Assembly: GCA_963662155.1 (NCBI GenBank) | Contig: OY759265.1 | Location: forward strand, 43,378,227 to 43,442,226 | Direction of reading: 5' to 3' | Source of the DNA: Lamellibrachia columna | Taxonomy: Eukaryota; Annelida; Polychaeta; Sabellida; Siboglinidae | Length of the DNA stretch: 64,000 bases | Shown: in pieces, positions 33,217 through 45,727 of the stretch | Layout of the letters: every line of letters starts with the position of its first letter | Position numbering within the stretch: position 1 is the stretch's first letter | Translations under genes and position numbers: made by a program | The notes under the pieces: model-generated | The model's input: the letters and a program-made list of their open reading frames with translations, nothing else | What the model was told of the DNA's origin: nothing | The model's database searches: none

Positions 33217-33945
33217 CAATTGTTTAAGGTAGGTAGGGAAGGCCCGACAACGGGATGCACACCATAATGATGGAGGGTAGGGAGTAGGTAGGGTAGGCCC
33301 GGCAACGGGGTGCACACCATAATGATGGAGGGTAGGGAGTAGGTAGGGAAGGCCCGACAACGGGGTGCACACCATAATGATGGAGGGTAGGGAGTAGGTA
33401 GGGTAGGCCCGGCAACGGGGTGCACACCATAAGGATGGAGGGTAGGGAGTAGGTAGGGAAGGCCCGACAACGGGGTGCACACCATAATGATGGAGGGTAG
33501 GGAGTAGGTAGGGTAGGCCCGACAACGGGGTGCACACCATAATGATGGAGGGTAGGGAGTAGGTAGGGTAGGCCCGACAACGGGGTGCACACCATAATGA
33601 TGGGGGTAGGGAGTAGGTAGGGAAGGCCCGACATTGGGGTGCACACCGTAATGATGGAGGGTAGGGAGTTGGTAGGGAAGGTCGGACAACGGGGTTCACA
33701 CCATAAGGATGGAGGGTAGGGACTAGATAGGGTAGGCCCGACAACGGGGTGCACACCATAAGGATGGAGAGTTGGGACTAGGTAGGGTAGGCCCGACAAC
33801 GGGGTGCACACCATAAGGATGTAGAGTAGGGACTAGGTAGGGTAGGCCCGACAACGGGGTGCACACCATATGGATGGAGGGTAGGGACTAGGTAAGGAAG
33901 GTCGGACAACGGGGTGCACACCATAAGGATGGAGGGTGGGCAAAC
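33217..33945. repeat. 55-bp minisatellite (about 13 units)
   Basis: Unit GTAGGGAAGGCCCGACAACG then GGGTGCACACCATAATGATG and GAGGGTAGGGAGTAG, with regional variants (AAGGATG in the right part). Purine-rich on the plus strand. The minus-strand frames stay open and yield spurious ORFs of up to 196 aa. Confidence 0.95.
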
Positions 33946-34017
33946 CAAAGGAAAGAATCAATAGCTCCTAATTCATATGGCAGAAATACCCTGAGATGTA
34001 GACTTCATTCTTAGGTT

Positions 34018-34023
34018 TTTATT
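34018..34023 (-). terminator. Poly(A) signal of lectin L1
   Basis: AATAAA on the minus strand, 86 bp beyond the L1 stop codon. Confidence 0.6.
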
Positions 34024-34108
34024 AATATGCACAAACAAACACATACACGTTGGAAGCATGTTTGATTAAACGCTAATATTTCAGAGTACACCATGTGTTT
34101 CACGTTCA

Positions 34109-37100
34109 TTACTGCTCAAATGCCACTTTCTCGTCTTCATCAGCTGTGGGAGCTATTCTCCTCGCGCTTGCTTCGAGCTTCGATATACTCGTTTTCGGAC
34201 CTTTTGCATACTTCTGCCAACACGGCCAGCCCCAGCAGTACCAGCCGGACCTCTCGCAGACGTAGAACTTCTTCTGGTAACAGTCGTCGTCGAACCAGCC
34301 GTACGAACGCCTGTTCGGCAAGCGTCGTTTGATGGCGAGACAGTTCTGGTAGCCCAGGTAGTTGTTCGGTTCACCCGACAGCCAGTTACGGTAGCCCATG
34401 TTAGAGTCTGCAAGCGATTAATGTATGCATTAATCGACAAATATAATGACACAAAATTAGAAATATCACATAAATATCGATTCAACCGACAGCCAGTTAT
34501 GATACTCGGTTAGAGTCTGCATGAAATTACTGTTTGCATTAATCAATACATAATACAATTATGTAATTACAAATATTAGCAAAGCAAACAGCTTTATAAC
34601 TGCACCTTATGTGTATCCCTTGTAAGAGTCTTGAAAGCGATTGACGTTACCGTTATTTGACAAAAACAGTAGGCATCAAAATGTGTAACAATTGTGAGAA
34701 TCACATGTAGAATTATAGTAATCAATATATAGTATATATAAATAATATGCTAATTCCAATAATATGAAAATTCACAAATTGAGCATTGTATCTGCACCAT
34801 CTTACCCGTCAGATATTATACTAATTTCAAATAGAAATAGAATTTAGTAGCTTAAAATTGTGGCTATTCAAAGTGTTTTTCTTCCCATCAGTATGTTGGA
34901 AGCGTTGGTCTTGATAGCAAAGAAACGCACGAATCAACAAAGATACGCACGAATCAACAAAGATACGCACGAAGCAACAAAGATACGCACGAAGCAACAA
35001 AGATACGCACGAAGCAACAAAGATACGCACGAATCAACAAAGATACGCACGAAGCAACAAAGATACGCACGAATCAACAAAGATACGCACGAAGCAACAA
35101 AGATACGCACGAATCAACAAAGATACGCACGAAGCAACAAAGATACGCACGAAGCAACAAAGATACGCACGAATCAACAAAGATACGCACGAATCAACAA
35201 AGATACGCACGAATCAACAAAGATACGCACGAATCAACAAAGATACGCACGAAGCAACAAAGATACGCACGAAGCAACAAAGAGGTGTTAATTCATGCTT
35301 TTATTCGGCATTCTACTAAGAATGCAATGCCAATAATATTAGTGTAGTATATTAGTGTAGTATATTAGTGTAGTATATTAGTGTAGTATATTAGTGTAGT
35401 ATATTAGTGTAGTATACCTACGAGCATTTTGCTACGTCATGTTGCTGTAGTCATTTGATGAATTGTTATCTTCGCAGTACTTACACGAACTGTCCCACTG
35501 CCACGCCTTCTCAAGCCCCAAGTCGGTAGCCCCCAGCCAGTATTCTGCTTTCTCCAGGAGATGGTGATGAAAACGGGCTGAAAAAAGACAGAGGAGACGA
35601 ACGATAATTTATAAAGTTCCAAATCAGCAATATATCATTTATTTACAATAAGATATACATTTTACAGCATTTCCGATTTATCTGTGTAACATTTCTTTAA
35701 CGGTAAAACGTGTAGCTGGTCGTGTGTATCATAGAGACATGTTACATAGTACAGTGTATACGCTCCATCTGTTCTACCATCTTGACCGACCGCCCAATTG
35801 TGTTTTAATGAACCAAATTGTTTTAATATGATTTTACCGTAATCTCTTTATGAATACTAACTTTGCCGTTCAGTATGTTTGCGAACAGTCAGTGGCGTAT
35901 TTAGGGGGAATTGGATCGTGGCACCCTTTGCTTTAAAATGTTTTTTTTCGTACATAACCTGTTGCGCCACTACATGGTAGAACGGGGAACTAATGGGTGA
36001 CTAAGCTTGCCTCGCCCCCTTTGATCCTAGATACGCCACTTTCAACAATCAATGCCCAATACATGTGGACAAACTTTATCGAGGTCAGGCGTTTACGGGA
36101 TCACGTGATGGTAACACCTGTAAAATTACGTTCCCTGTAAATACAATGAAAACATGATATTCGTCACGAAACATTCAAACTGAACAAATAACGGCCACAG
36201 TATTTTCTAATGTGGTTCATGAAGACACACTAGACAGTCAATATATTAGAATTTACATGGTCTATGCTACATAACATCATTTGACGATAAAGACGTATCA
36301 TGTATCATGTCTGACCTTGATGCCGTAAGAGTTGACGTTGGAGCCAGGACTGAGTTGCAGAATCCTTCACCTCCATCATGTTGGCGCGCAGCACTTGGCA
36401 GTACACCTGTGAATCATGATGTTACTTGACAACTTGGAAACTACTGGTACGTTATTGTGGAGAGAGAGAGAGACTTTGACAACTTATACGACCACAGCTA
36501 CGTTACATAACGTTCACCGTGGCAAACATTTGCTCAGACAAAATGCCATACACACTGCTCACCAAACGACAAGAATTTGCCTTACATGCAAATAGTTATA
36601 GTGCGTTATTCATAATCCAAACCTCGTTTTGAGATCATTTATTTTTAAACTGCAACATGTTTCAGAAATCATCCCAGAAAGCCCTGGCTGATTATGTTCG
36701 CGCGAACCCCCGTTTTCAAAATCCCGAGGACGGGCCTGTATTCCGTTGCTAAACAAAACCGAAACAGACATTGGGCATTATTGCGCACAGGTGTGTAACG
36801 TGGTACGTACTGTGTAACGTGGTACGTACTGTGTAACGTGGTATGTACTGTGTAACGTGATACGTACGTGAAAGGTGCCTCCCCAATTCTATTCTTTATC
36901 TTCTCATTTCAAATTCATTGTGCGAAATTTCAAACCTACCTAGTATCCACTACGACATGCTAGCTCGTTTGTGCAACTTTTGTATGTAGTTTTTGTGTGA
37001 AATCATCAGGCAAACTATTACATTATTTAATGCTTGATGCAGCATATATTGAAGTGAAAATGGAAACTCTGAAAACTCACGAATTTCGCCCTTGGTAAAG

Positions 37101-37541
37101 TTTTACAACTTTGTCATGTGATCGGCGGCAGGATGGCAGTCATGCCCTTGATCAGTCAATGTTTACCATTTTGGACATCCGCTATTTTGAGCCTTACCGT
37201 ATCTAACAATTAAAGTAAATTCTTTTGATTATGTTAACAAAATACGCACTTTTCTTATTAAACCGACTGCAGATATTACCTAAGCTTTCACATATTAGGA
37301 CATCAACGAACCTGATTCCTGATATGGCATTCGGCATTATTATTGAACACCTACTTTGGCATCCGCCCAGCTGGCGACATCTCGCACGAACTTGTAGCAT
37401 CTGCAGTAGGGCCAACTGCCGTATCTCCGGAACACGAAACCAGGCCTGCAGTCTTCAAATCAAAGAGAAAGATGGAATGCTAATATCTAACTGTATTTTG
37501 ACATGCGCATGCGCGCACGCTCTCTCTCTCTCTCACACACA

Positions 37542-37593
<52 letters not shown>

Positions 37594-38095
37594 CACACAC
37601 AAAATTGGCTCAGCAATCGCGGAAATTAACAACACCTGAGGCGTGCATCATTATCTATGTTTGATGGTCCAAAAGTAACTTACAACAGAATGGGTGTAAC
37701 TGAGGCCCGTGAGGCCCGTGAGGCCCGTGAGGGTCAATAACCCCTTGGGTTCCCGATGTCATCCCTATCATCGTCTTTTCCAGTTCAGCAGCTTCAGCTG
37801 CTGTCATATTGCGAGCGGACGCCGCGGCGGTCACGATACACAACACCAAGACTGCAAAGAGGAAGCGTTCTCTTACAACGGCATCGATGGACATTTGTCA
37901 AGATACACGACCGTCGATACATACATGTTTAAACCAATAAATCAAGTCAACTAAGGTTGGCGTGAAATTATGATATCGATACTTCTGCTGTCAGTGGCCT
38001 ATGCGGGCTGCTAGATATGCCGCTGCCTGCTGTGTTACCAGATTAGTTCGACACGCTTGAATACGAACTAATATAAACGTACCTGTTATCAGCAT
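34109..38095 (-). CDS. Secreted C-type lectin L1 (253 aa, six exons)
   Basis: Exons in order: 38,095-38,083 (ATG; the exon itself begins 38,114), 37,851-37,684, 37,452-37,355, 36,406-36,316, 35,577-35,485 and 34,407-34,109. All junctions are GT-AG and phases 1,1,0,1,1 give one uninterrupted frame. A signal peptide MLITVLVLCIVTAAASA is followed by a linker with GPHGPHGPHGP. The CTLD starts near PFCYCRPGF (Cys60, 62) and continues through WADAKVYCQ, EYWLGATD, the calcium/sugar motif EPN (167-169) and WFDDDC (192-197), ending YVCER. EPN predicts mannose-type binding. A Cys/Trp tail GWYCWGWPCW, a basic linker and the terminal EKVAFEQ follow. An alternative start at 37,894 gives a hydrophobic N-terminus too, but the spliced start matches L2 and L3. 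It probably acts outside the cell in immunity or matrix assembly; the ligand is unknown. Confidence 0.88.
34475..34522 (-). pseudogene. Truncated duplicate of the start of L1 exon 6 (decoy exon)
   Basis: Upstream of the true last exon, the minus strand reads CAG|ACTCTAACC then CATAACTGGCTGTCGG, a damaged copy of the exon's acceptor and first about 40 bp, ending in GTTGAATCG. A homologous decoy sits in L2 (48,655-48,700), so it predates the L1/L2 split. Confidence 0.6.
34922..35285. repeat. 20-bp minisatellite in L1 intron 5 (18 units)
   Basis: Unit CAACAAAGATACGCACGAAG, or the same with final T. The units differ almost only at that one base, giving an irregular G/T series. Reads as RYARINKDTHEATKI-type artefact ORF on the plus strand. 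Confidence 0.96.
35337..35415. repeat. 13-bp tandem repeat
   Basis: Six units of TTAGTGTAGTATA within L1 intron 5. Confidence 0.95.
35890..36041. mobile_element. hAT-type MITE (152 bp)
   Basis: Left end CAGTGGCGTATTTAGG and right end CCTAGATACGCCACT form the terminal inverted repeats typical of hAT elements (the last right base is T instead of G). The flanking octamers CGAACAGT and TCAACAAT are a degenerate 8-bp target duplication at best. It lies in L1 intron 4. A related right half is at 47,870-47,961. Confidence 0.65.
36793..36862. repeat. 19-bp tandem repeat in L1 intron 3
   Basis: About four units of GTGTAACGTGGTACGTACT. Short; lies between lectin exons. Confidence 0.9.
36963..37280 (+). 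repeat. Dispersed repeat D1, copy 2
   Basis: Second copy of the sequence at 1-331, same strand, inside L1 intron 3 (antisense to the gene). Confidence 0.75.
37516..37600. repeat. Composite microsatellite (CT)n-(ACGC)n-(CA)n
   Basis: Simple runs in L1 intron 2, antisense to the gene. Confidence 0.95.
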
Positions 38096-38114
38096 GTTGT
38101 TGGTTTTTGTTCGG

Positions 38115-38717
38115 CTGAAAAGAGTAAACGAATGAAATTCAACATAGCTCAAACACAGTAATAATCGCAACTTGTCGTTTCATCTACGTTGACAAACGAT
38201 ACTTGCCTATTCTTTAAGATAGCTGGGGTGGCTATTACATGCTTGTCTAGAATTGATTAGTTTCAGTCGAAGTTTTTAATATAAATTAACCATTTCTTCA
38301 CATATTGGAGATTAAATATTATATAATATACCAGTTAAAACAAATTGGAGTTTTTCATTGATTTGGTTATGTTACAAGGTTTTAAAAAAAAATTGTAAAC
38401 GTGAAAAAATAGCCACTAAAACGAAGTTTAATAATTTTGAGAAAATCCCCAAAGAAATAGATGACATACGTATAAGTAGGACAGTGTAACTGATAACTTT
38501 ACGGCAGATTTTGGGTAACATTACCAATTATGTCTGCTACACCACCGTGAATGAATTAAACAGAAGTTGAATGACAGCCTAAAGTAGCAGTGTATTTTTG
38601 ACACAAACCATAAACCAATCGTAATGTTTACTGTTGTAGCACGTTGCGTGCACGTAAGACGTGCTCATGCACAACATTGCAACGTCTTGAGTGTTGTAGT
38701 TTTTTCAAACAATATGT
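38115..38717. other. Upstream region of L1, no gene seen
   Basis: Follows the acceptor-like TTTCAG that starts the first coding exon of L1, implying that a 5' UTR exon lies farther upstream. I could not identify it. No other feature was found. Confidence 0.4.
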
Positions 38718-39150
38718 ATGGTCTGGAGACAGTGGCGTTGACAGAACAACAACAACAGAAGCTGCAAGTTTGTGAGAACAACTGGTTTCGACGAATAACA
38801 AGAACAAAGAGGATAGATAAAAAAAGGATGAACGACCTGAGGAAAGAGGTTGGGATGCAATGCAGCCTAACAGAAGATTGGTGAGAAGCAGGATGAGATA
38901 GGCAGGCCACTTGGTAAGAATGGATGCAAAACTAGCAAAGAGAGCAGAGGTGAAAAAAACACCAAGGACGCAGGAAAAGGGGAAGGCCACAGCTAAGATG
39001 GGAGGACTGCGTGAGGAGGGACATGAGAAGATCGGGGAAGGATGGAAGATGCAAAGAAAACTTTGGAAAGAAAGAACAGAAAGAGTGGCTCGACAATACT
39101 TTACCTGACCCTCACCCCTGTACAGCAGGGAACAAGGAGGAAGAGCACAT
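38718..39150 (+). mobile_element. LINE fragment, C-terminal region of a reverse transcriptase
   Basis: Reads YGLETVALTEQQQQKL, NWFRRITRTKRIDKKRMNDL and, after frameshifts, GRPQLRWEDCVRRDM. This is the W-R-R-I...GRP-x-x-R-W pattern common after the RT domain of RTE-like and related LINEs. It contains several stops and frameshifts. Confidence 0.7.
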
Positions 39151-39774
39151 TTGAAACATCATTTCCTGGTTATTAATGAAAACACAATCTCAACAAATGC
39201 TTGTTTTTGTGCAGAAATTTACGGTTTTTCACTGACGTTTTATGTATTGTTGACAATACATAATGATCATTTGTAATATTGACATGTCCCCTTAATTTGC
39301 CGCCACAATAGACCTTTAATCTGTACTTGTAACGGCATTTCGTTAGTGTCAAAGGCACGATAAACTACGTTAACGCTGATATTTGTTAGTTTAGGTACAT
39401 GGTAGATATAATACTTATGTGTACTAGCATTACAGTAACCAGACGATGTGTTCCGCTTTCACGGCGAACGAATGTAGGTAGTTCGAACTTCATAGGGCAA
39501 GCGGACGTTGCTATGGAAACATTGTCGCTTTTCCAGGAACCCAAGGGGATTTCCAAAAGGACTTCGTTTTTAAAGGATGGGTTGGCGAAATATGACGTTA
39601 GTGCCTGGTGATTTTTTGTAGTGTAGACGTTTAGTTCAGTATATCCTAGCATGTAATGAAGAAAAAATGAAAAAAAAATCAACTGACACGCTAGCCGCCC
39701 CAGCCACCTTAAAGCAATACGAAATTATCGTTTTTACATATCACATGCGTGTAATGAAGCCTGCATGGAAACGA

Positions 39775-39877
39775 ACGGCGGAATTCTAGTCCAAATTGTA
39801 TAGACGATTAGTGGAGAAACTTCCCAAAAGAGTCGTGTCGGTATCTACTCTGAACATCTTCAAGAAGGAATTAAGAT
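39775..39877 (+). mobile_element. LINE 3' fragment
   Basis: Reads LPKRVVSVSTLNIFKKELR then a stop, the usual C-terminal signature of CR1/Jockey-like LINE proteins. Immediately adjacent to SINE S3. Confidence 0.6.
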
Positions 39878-40158
39878 AAATGTATATATTCTTATATAGC
39901 GCGGTATCCAGTCCTTGGGACTGTTCAAAGCGCTTTTAACTTCACGCCCGGCACACCTGCTCATTCATACGCCACCTCGATTTCTCTGGTAAGCATTAAG
40001 CCGCGCAGCAATTACTGCACGAAGACTATACATTTGTATATCCACCTCTCTCTGTAATCAGGTACTCGTGTCTACAGCTGAGTGAACTGTGGCAACGTGG
40101 GATGAACGAGAGTCCGAGTCCCACGTTCTAACTACTGTACAACGGGGCTCCAACAAGG
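39878..40158 (-). mobile_element. tRNA-derived SINE (S3)
   Basis: On the minus strand it starts GGAGCCCCGTTGTACAGTAG, has a tRNA-like GAACGTGGGACTC and CGTTCATCCCACG (weak B box), CAGCTGTAGACACGAGTACC in the body, and ends with AAAGCGCTTTGAACAGTCCC and CGCGCTATATAAG before an AT tail. That 3' end resembles LINE ends with a GCGCTATATAA motif. Confidence 0.65.
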
Positions 40159-40895
40159 GTATCTAGTCAACGATTGAAAGAGACTATACAATCAAGTAGT
40201 CGTACACCAATTATCACTCAGAATACATAACCGTTTCTCCGTAAACAGTAGCGCCATCTAGTGAACATGTCCACGTTGTTGACAAAACGTACACATGTAT
40301 TTTATACAAATGATACTGTGGAATTAGTTTAAGCAACAAAGCATATATTCAATACAATATCCAAACGCGCTACACAGCAGTACTATGTTCTTACCGTCCC
40401 GACTGGTAGACACGATTTCTCTCTACTTGACGAAGTGATTTGCTGCGAAACTTGCCGTCCGATACAGCATAGTCGTCGTTGCACGGGGCATTTATGCAAC
40501 GAACGGACGTTTACAAAGACTACATCAACCAATGATAAAGCAGGTTTCACCTACCACACCAATTGGTTGTCACCTCACTGACCATTGGCTGGCGTTGGCG
40601 CTGCACACACCCCGTCCCACGCTGGCGACTAACAAGAGCCAATGAGAGCGGTGGTGCGGAGAACCAGTGTTCATTCAACCGTGAATATGTGACACCAGTG
40701 CATGAGACGCAGTAAGACGATGGCAGCCGGCGACAGGCTCTTCTTCGCATATTTTGAAACACATAGTTAACTCGATGTGCGGTTGAACGGAAACACTGAT
40801 TCAACGGTTCTGAAACGATTCGCAGAAAATTATATTTAGTTGCAAGACGTCATGAAACCTTTACGTCTACGCCATCAAGTTTGGTTGATTGCGAT

Positions 40896-40899
40896 ATAT

Positions 40900-40972
<73 letters not shown>

Positions 40973-41022
40973 CACACGCACCCACGCACGTACGCACGAC
41001 CGCACGCACGCACTCATGCACA
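40896..41022. repeat. (ACGC)n microsatellite
   Basis: About 30 tetramers with few interruptions. Both-strand ORFs are artefacts. Confidence 0.96.
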
Positions 41023-41224
41023 GCCCCGGTAGCCTCTGCAAATTAAATACTGATTATTATTATAACTATTTGGCATAATAATTTACGCTGTTGTAGTGGT
41101 AGCTTTGTGATCTCTCCAACGACTACGGTCGACACACGAGTGCTAAGGTGCAGTCACCAAACACCAATATAGGCCTATACATAACACTACGTAAAACCGA
41201 TGTCACGCAGCCTCCGACCTGCCG

Positions 41225-41480
41225 CCTACGTGGAACTTTGAATGCTACAACATCCAGTTCCCCACACCTTCTGTAGAATCTAGGATGCGCTATTTTGACT
41301 GAGGAGGAGAGATCAAGACAGCATCAGGCAAGAGGTTTAAAAAATTTAATGAACCTGTATAGGACACACCCTCATGAGACAGGCCCTTGACTGGAACCCC
41401 CAAGGAAAACGAAAACTAGGCAGAACAACAGTTAGACAAAAGAAGCTGCACACAATGGAGTGCGTTGGTGAACTATCGTT
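41225..41480 (+). mobile_element. LINE fragment
   Basis: Contains a relic reading GHTLMRQALDWNPQGKRKLG then RTTVRQKK, the GH-L-R...AL-W-P-GKRK-GR pattern at the end of RTE-like LINE proteins. Frameshifted. Confidence 0.55.
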
Positions 41481-41689
41481 TCGGCACAATGCTAGATCTT
41501 GAGCAAAGAGCAGTAAGAACAAATAAGCATTTTGACGGACGTCAGATGGTCGACTACGAAATAAGTCCCTCTGGACATTGTGGTGGTTCAACGTGGTGGT
41601 TCAACGTGGTGGTTCAACGCGTGGCATCGTCTCATTGTCAGTCAAACAAATTTTCTCGTTTTTGGTTTGAGCCTGAGATATAAACACTC

Positions 41690-41955
41690 GGCCCCAGCAC
41701 TGTCGTCAATGCAGCACCCATCCGATGTTCCCACTAGAGTCCGTGACAGGTTACATACTCATCCATTGTGTGGGATCTTTTACTTCACTGGCACAGACCC
41801 CAGGTACAAGAGACCTACGGATTTTCGTGTATCATCCGAAAGACACAGGCAAAGTGGGTTGAACGAAATTGCCCACGTTACGAAAAGGCAGCAGGTGGTC
41901 TCGAAACCTGTCCAGCGTTCTAATGGCCGAGCCACCGCACGACAGGTTTGGCCAG
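41690..41955 (-). mobile_element. tRNA-derived SINE (S2)
   Basis: The minus strand has a tRNA-like head (GTGCGGTGGCTCGGCCATTA, GGTTTCGAGACC as B box) and then the same central domain as S1: CACTTTGCCTGTGTCTTTCG followed by CGAAAATCCGTAGGTC. It continues with AAAAGATCCCACACAATGG. Confidence 0.72.
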
Positions 41956-42041
41956 TCAATCACCGCTGTCCGTCGGACTATAAACAAGCAACGAATAAAC
42001 CTAGTTTGCTGTCCTGTTTCTTCAATACACCACGCGTTGTA

Positions 42042-42363
42042 AACAGTCACACATGCCGGCAATATATTGTTTCGCGACGCAATAACGTTTGAAATGCGTT
42101 GCGCAGTAACAATGGATTGGAAAAACCCAACGATAAAAGTTAACTCTGCGAACCACTCAATAAATATCGCTTCTATCTAACTGTTCTGTCAACTCCACCG
42201 TCCAAGATAAATGACGGCTCTGAACAATTATTTTCACCATCGTAGATCTCCGAGATGTCTCAAGACAAGTTGCGCAAGAGCGTATCAATGCCGTAGCGGG
42301 AAAACCCAGTGAGACTGTACTGCGAACGGAACGACCGCGCGTGTACGTGTGTGCGTGCGTGTG

Positions 42364-42395
<32 letters not shown>

Positions 42396-42860
42396 TGTGT
42401 CCACGTGCGTGCGTATTTAGAGGGGTGGCCTATTATAAGAATGTAAGTAGAAAACGTTCGGACATCATAGTCTAATGAATGCAAGCACATATCACATGTG
42501 CACGTGCACGCACACACGCACACACGCACGCACGCGCGCGCGCGCGCACACCTGAATGTTGGTCTTACGTTCATAGTTTCACCCAACAGTCACACATGCC
42601 AGTAATATAATAATATTTGGCAATAACATTTGGAATTCGTTTGCGCAGTAAAATTGGATTGAAAAAAATAACAATAACATATTGCGAACGACTCAGTAAA
42701 GCTCACGAAATCGTCTATTAACACCGAGACAAATGACGGCTTTGAACAATCCTTTTCACCATTGTATATCTCCGTGATGTCTTCAAAACAAGTTGCGCAA
42801 GAGAGCAGTAATTACATACCAGGAAAACCCAGTGAGACTGTACAGCGAACGACTCCGTCA
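42042..42860. repeat. Local tandem duplication (about 540-bp period)
   Basis: 42,042-42,335 and 42,585-42,860 share AACAGTCACACATGCC, CAAGTTGCGCAAGAG, AAAACCCAGTGAGACTGTAC and AAATGACGGCT. Each copy is followed by a GTGC/ACGC microsatellite (42,342-42,412 plus 42,503-42,549, and 42,988-43,153). No coding potential. Confidence 0.75.
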
Positions 42861-42987
42861 AGGTCAAACAGCCGGCTGTACTAGATGTCTCCGTTTGTCG
42901 CAACAGTATTTCTTCGTAATGTCTTCATAATAAACTATGCATGCCGTTGAACACTTAAACATAGGCACACTGGTTTTCTGTTTACTT

Positions 42988-43153
42988 GCATGTGTGCGTG
43001 TGCGTGTGCGTGTGCGTTCGTGCGTGCATTCGTGCGTAAGTGAGTGAGTGAGTGAGTGAGTGAGTGCATGCGTGCGTGCGTGCGTGCGTGCGTGAGTGAG
43101 TGAGTGAGTGAGTGAGTGAGTGAGTGAGTGCGTGCGTGCGTACGTGTGTGTGT
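42988..43153. repeat. (GTGC)n/(GTGA)n microsatellite
   Basis: Alternating GTGC and GAGT tetramer runs. Confidence 0.95.
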
Positions 43154-44344
43154 TTGCCTGTTCATACGATTATATTTTTAAATCATCGCTGAAAACGCTT
43201 TTTGGTCTTTCGTTCATATATTCATTCTACTCAATGTGGGGCAGACAAGACACAGTGAACAATACTTTATAAAATTGTCACACAAACCTGACGTTTGTTA
43301 CTCCAAGTGACAAGTCGACAATGACGTCATTGTCTTGCCGAGAGACTATGTATGGCCCGTCCTTGTTACATGTATGTTAATTATATTTTTAAACATATTC
43401 AACACTAGCCTTTGCATTATTAGTAGATAACGTGATAATCCATTTAATGTTGCTTGCAAAACTGACGATGCAGCTGCAGACTTCTGCAGCAACACAATTC
43501 TTAGTGAAATTTCACATTTCGATGTTGACGAAAAATATTAGGTAAGTGAACTACATTCGCCGTCAAGCTTATTTGGAATGATTCGTTTGTCTTTCAGTGA
43601 TATGCCCCGTGAAGGCCGTCTGGTTTGAAATATAAATCAACTCGAACACGTACGTATGATGACAAAATCCCCATAAAAATTCCATTACCTAATTGTGGTT
43701 CAACGTATAAGGTTGACGAATAGTATTTCAGAGACACGTACTATAATATCATAGATCATTCGTGAAGGTCGAGGTATTTACATAACCGAAGTATAAATGA
43801 CACGTCTGTGTACACAAAGCGATCCCGAAGTAGGTGGGTGAAACAACAGCGCGCTGGAAATTCCCAGTGGTGATATATTATGACCGGGCTAGTGAAGGTC
43901 TCTCATCAAACGGATCCTGGGTGGTATCAAACGTGTCCCTCTGTCACAAACACGTCTTCGCATTGACTTCAAAATGAGTTATGGTTGTAGGCGTTCACGT
44001 GTGAGTTAAGACGGCACTTATCCTCACAAACGTTCTACTGTTTGCTGCTCGGCAGGGCGTGGGAACGTAGTTGAGTCGTTTGCCATTATATACCGTCAGA
44101 GAAGACAACAAGCGTATGCCGAACTTGGGTAATGACTTAAAAGTATACAATCTGATAGTTTTGTTATATTCTAAAACCATGTTATATGGTATATGTTCTT
44201 GCTATCGTCTTTATCTCTGAAGCCCGGGGTGAGGCTGGCACCGAGATTTCAATCGTCAAGTTTAGTTTTCCGTCTAACATCTTGACCGCCCAAACGTGTT
44301 TTAGCGAACGGCAATTGTTTTTGACAGTTGAATGATTATACGAG
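43154..44344. other. Non-coding interval
   Basis: No gene seen. GGAAATTCCC at 43,856-43,865 matches the kappa-B consensus. On the minus strand it lies in CACTGGGAATTTCCAG, one base different from the sequence around the kappa-B sites near lectin L3. Confidence 0.4.
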
Positions 44345-44742
44345 TCGAATCGCATGTTTACATCGCATGCTAAACAGGGGCAGCTTAACAGGAGGAATAG
44401 GGCGGACTGGGAAAGCCATGTTTACACCGCATGCTAAACGGGGGCAGCTTAACAGGAGGACCAGGGCGGACTGGGGAAGCCATGTTTACATCGCATACTA
44501 AACAGGGGCAGCTTAACAGGAGGACCAGGGCGGACTGGGAAAGCCATGTTTACACCACATGCTAAACAGGGGCAGCTTAACAGGAGGACCAGGGCGGACT
44601 GGGAAAGCCATGTTTACATCGCATGCTAAACGGGGGCAGCCTAACAGGAAGACCAGGGCGGACCGGGAAAGCCATGTTTACATCGCATGCTAAACGGGGG
44701 CAGCCTAACAGGAGGACCTGGGCGGACCGGGAAAGCCATGTT
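44345..44742. repeat. 64-bp minisatellite (about 6 units)
   Basis: Unit CATGTTTACATCGCATGCTA then AACAGGGGCAGCTTAACAGG and AGGACCAGGGCGGACTGGGA. Every unit carries TGTTTAC, a forkhead core. Confidence 0.93.
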
Positions 44743-45482
44743 CTTAATTAATTTATTTATCGCTCATAGCTGTGCATATGGTATTGACTGTGAGCGAATA
44801 AATCTCGTCATTTTTGAAGGAAAGGGCCACTTTACGGATTAAATTCTAATATGGCCCAATGGATCTTAAATGTACGTTGAACTCGCGAGAAGCCCTAACA
44901 ACGCGGCCCCTGAACCACTGGTTCGACGTTCGTAGTTAGATTAGCGACTCCTTTCGTTGGTTATTTTCGGAACTTGTAATTAATTTTCACAACTAATGGT
45001 AGAAGATCTACAAAAAAATGCGAATGTACGATAGCCCTTGGTGGGGGAGGGGGGAGGGGCTGCACAATGCGGCGTGTGACACCCTCGCCTTTGATGTTCA
45101 ATGTCACATATTAGGCATTGCATTGCTTGCATTAGTCTTGCAAACAGCAATTTTCAATGCTGGCGGTAGTTAGAAATACAATTGTATTCTTTAGACTATA
45201 AACACAATATTGCTGTTTACGATATATGTGCATTTGCTTTATAAACGGCAGTGCATTGCTCATTGACAACCTGCGCCCGTTTCCTTGTGTGTTGAACTGC
45301 GACCATCTACGTCGTATCATCGTATATGTCGATGATTGTTCCCAGCAGATGACATAAATGCAAACTTTCCGTCAACAAGCAGAAGTGATTTTATGTCTTT
45401 GTTGGGGACAAGTAGCGTGTTCCTCGTGCATCAACTTCCCAGCGGTACCCTTCGCACGTGCAATGCCCCATCCAAAGTGATC
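44743..45482. other. Non-coding interval
   Basis: No ORF, repeat or RNA gene that I can support. Confidence 0.4.
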
Positions 45483-45522
45483 ACGTGACGTAATCAGAAC
45501 TCACGTGACGTAATCAGAACTC
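45483..45522 (+). promoter_or_regulatory. Tandem E-box/CRE element
   Basis: Two direct copies of a 21-bp unit containing TCACGTGACGTAATCAG, an overlapping CACGTG E-box and TGACGTAA CRE-like core. No nearby gene is evident. Confidence 0.4.
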
Positions 45523-45609
45523 GAATCCTAGCGACGTGAATACGTATAAACTGAACATTGTCAGATATCTCAAGAGAATGGGTTACACTCGCCATAGCCA
45601 ATTGCTTCC

Positions 45610-45727
<118 letters not shown>

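Noticed and set aside
37852..37894. Lectin L1 start at ATG 37,894
   Set aside because: A good acceptor (CTCTTTGCAG at 37,852-37,861) and the matching split signal peptides of L2 and L3 favour a spliced first exon at 38,083-38,114.
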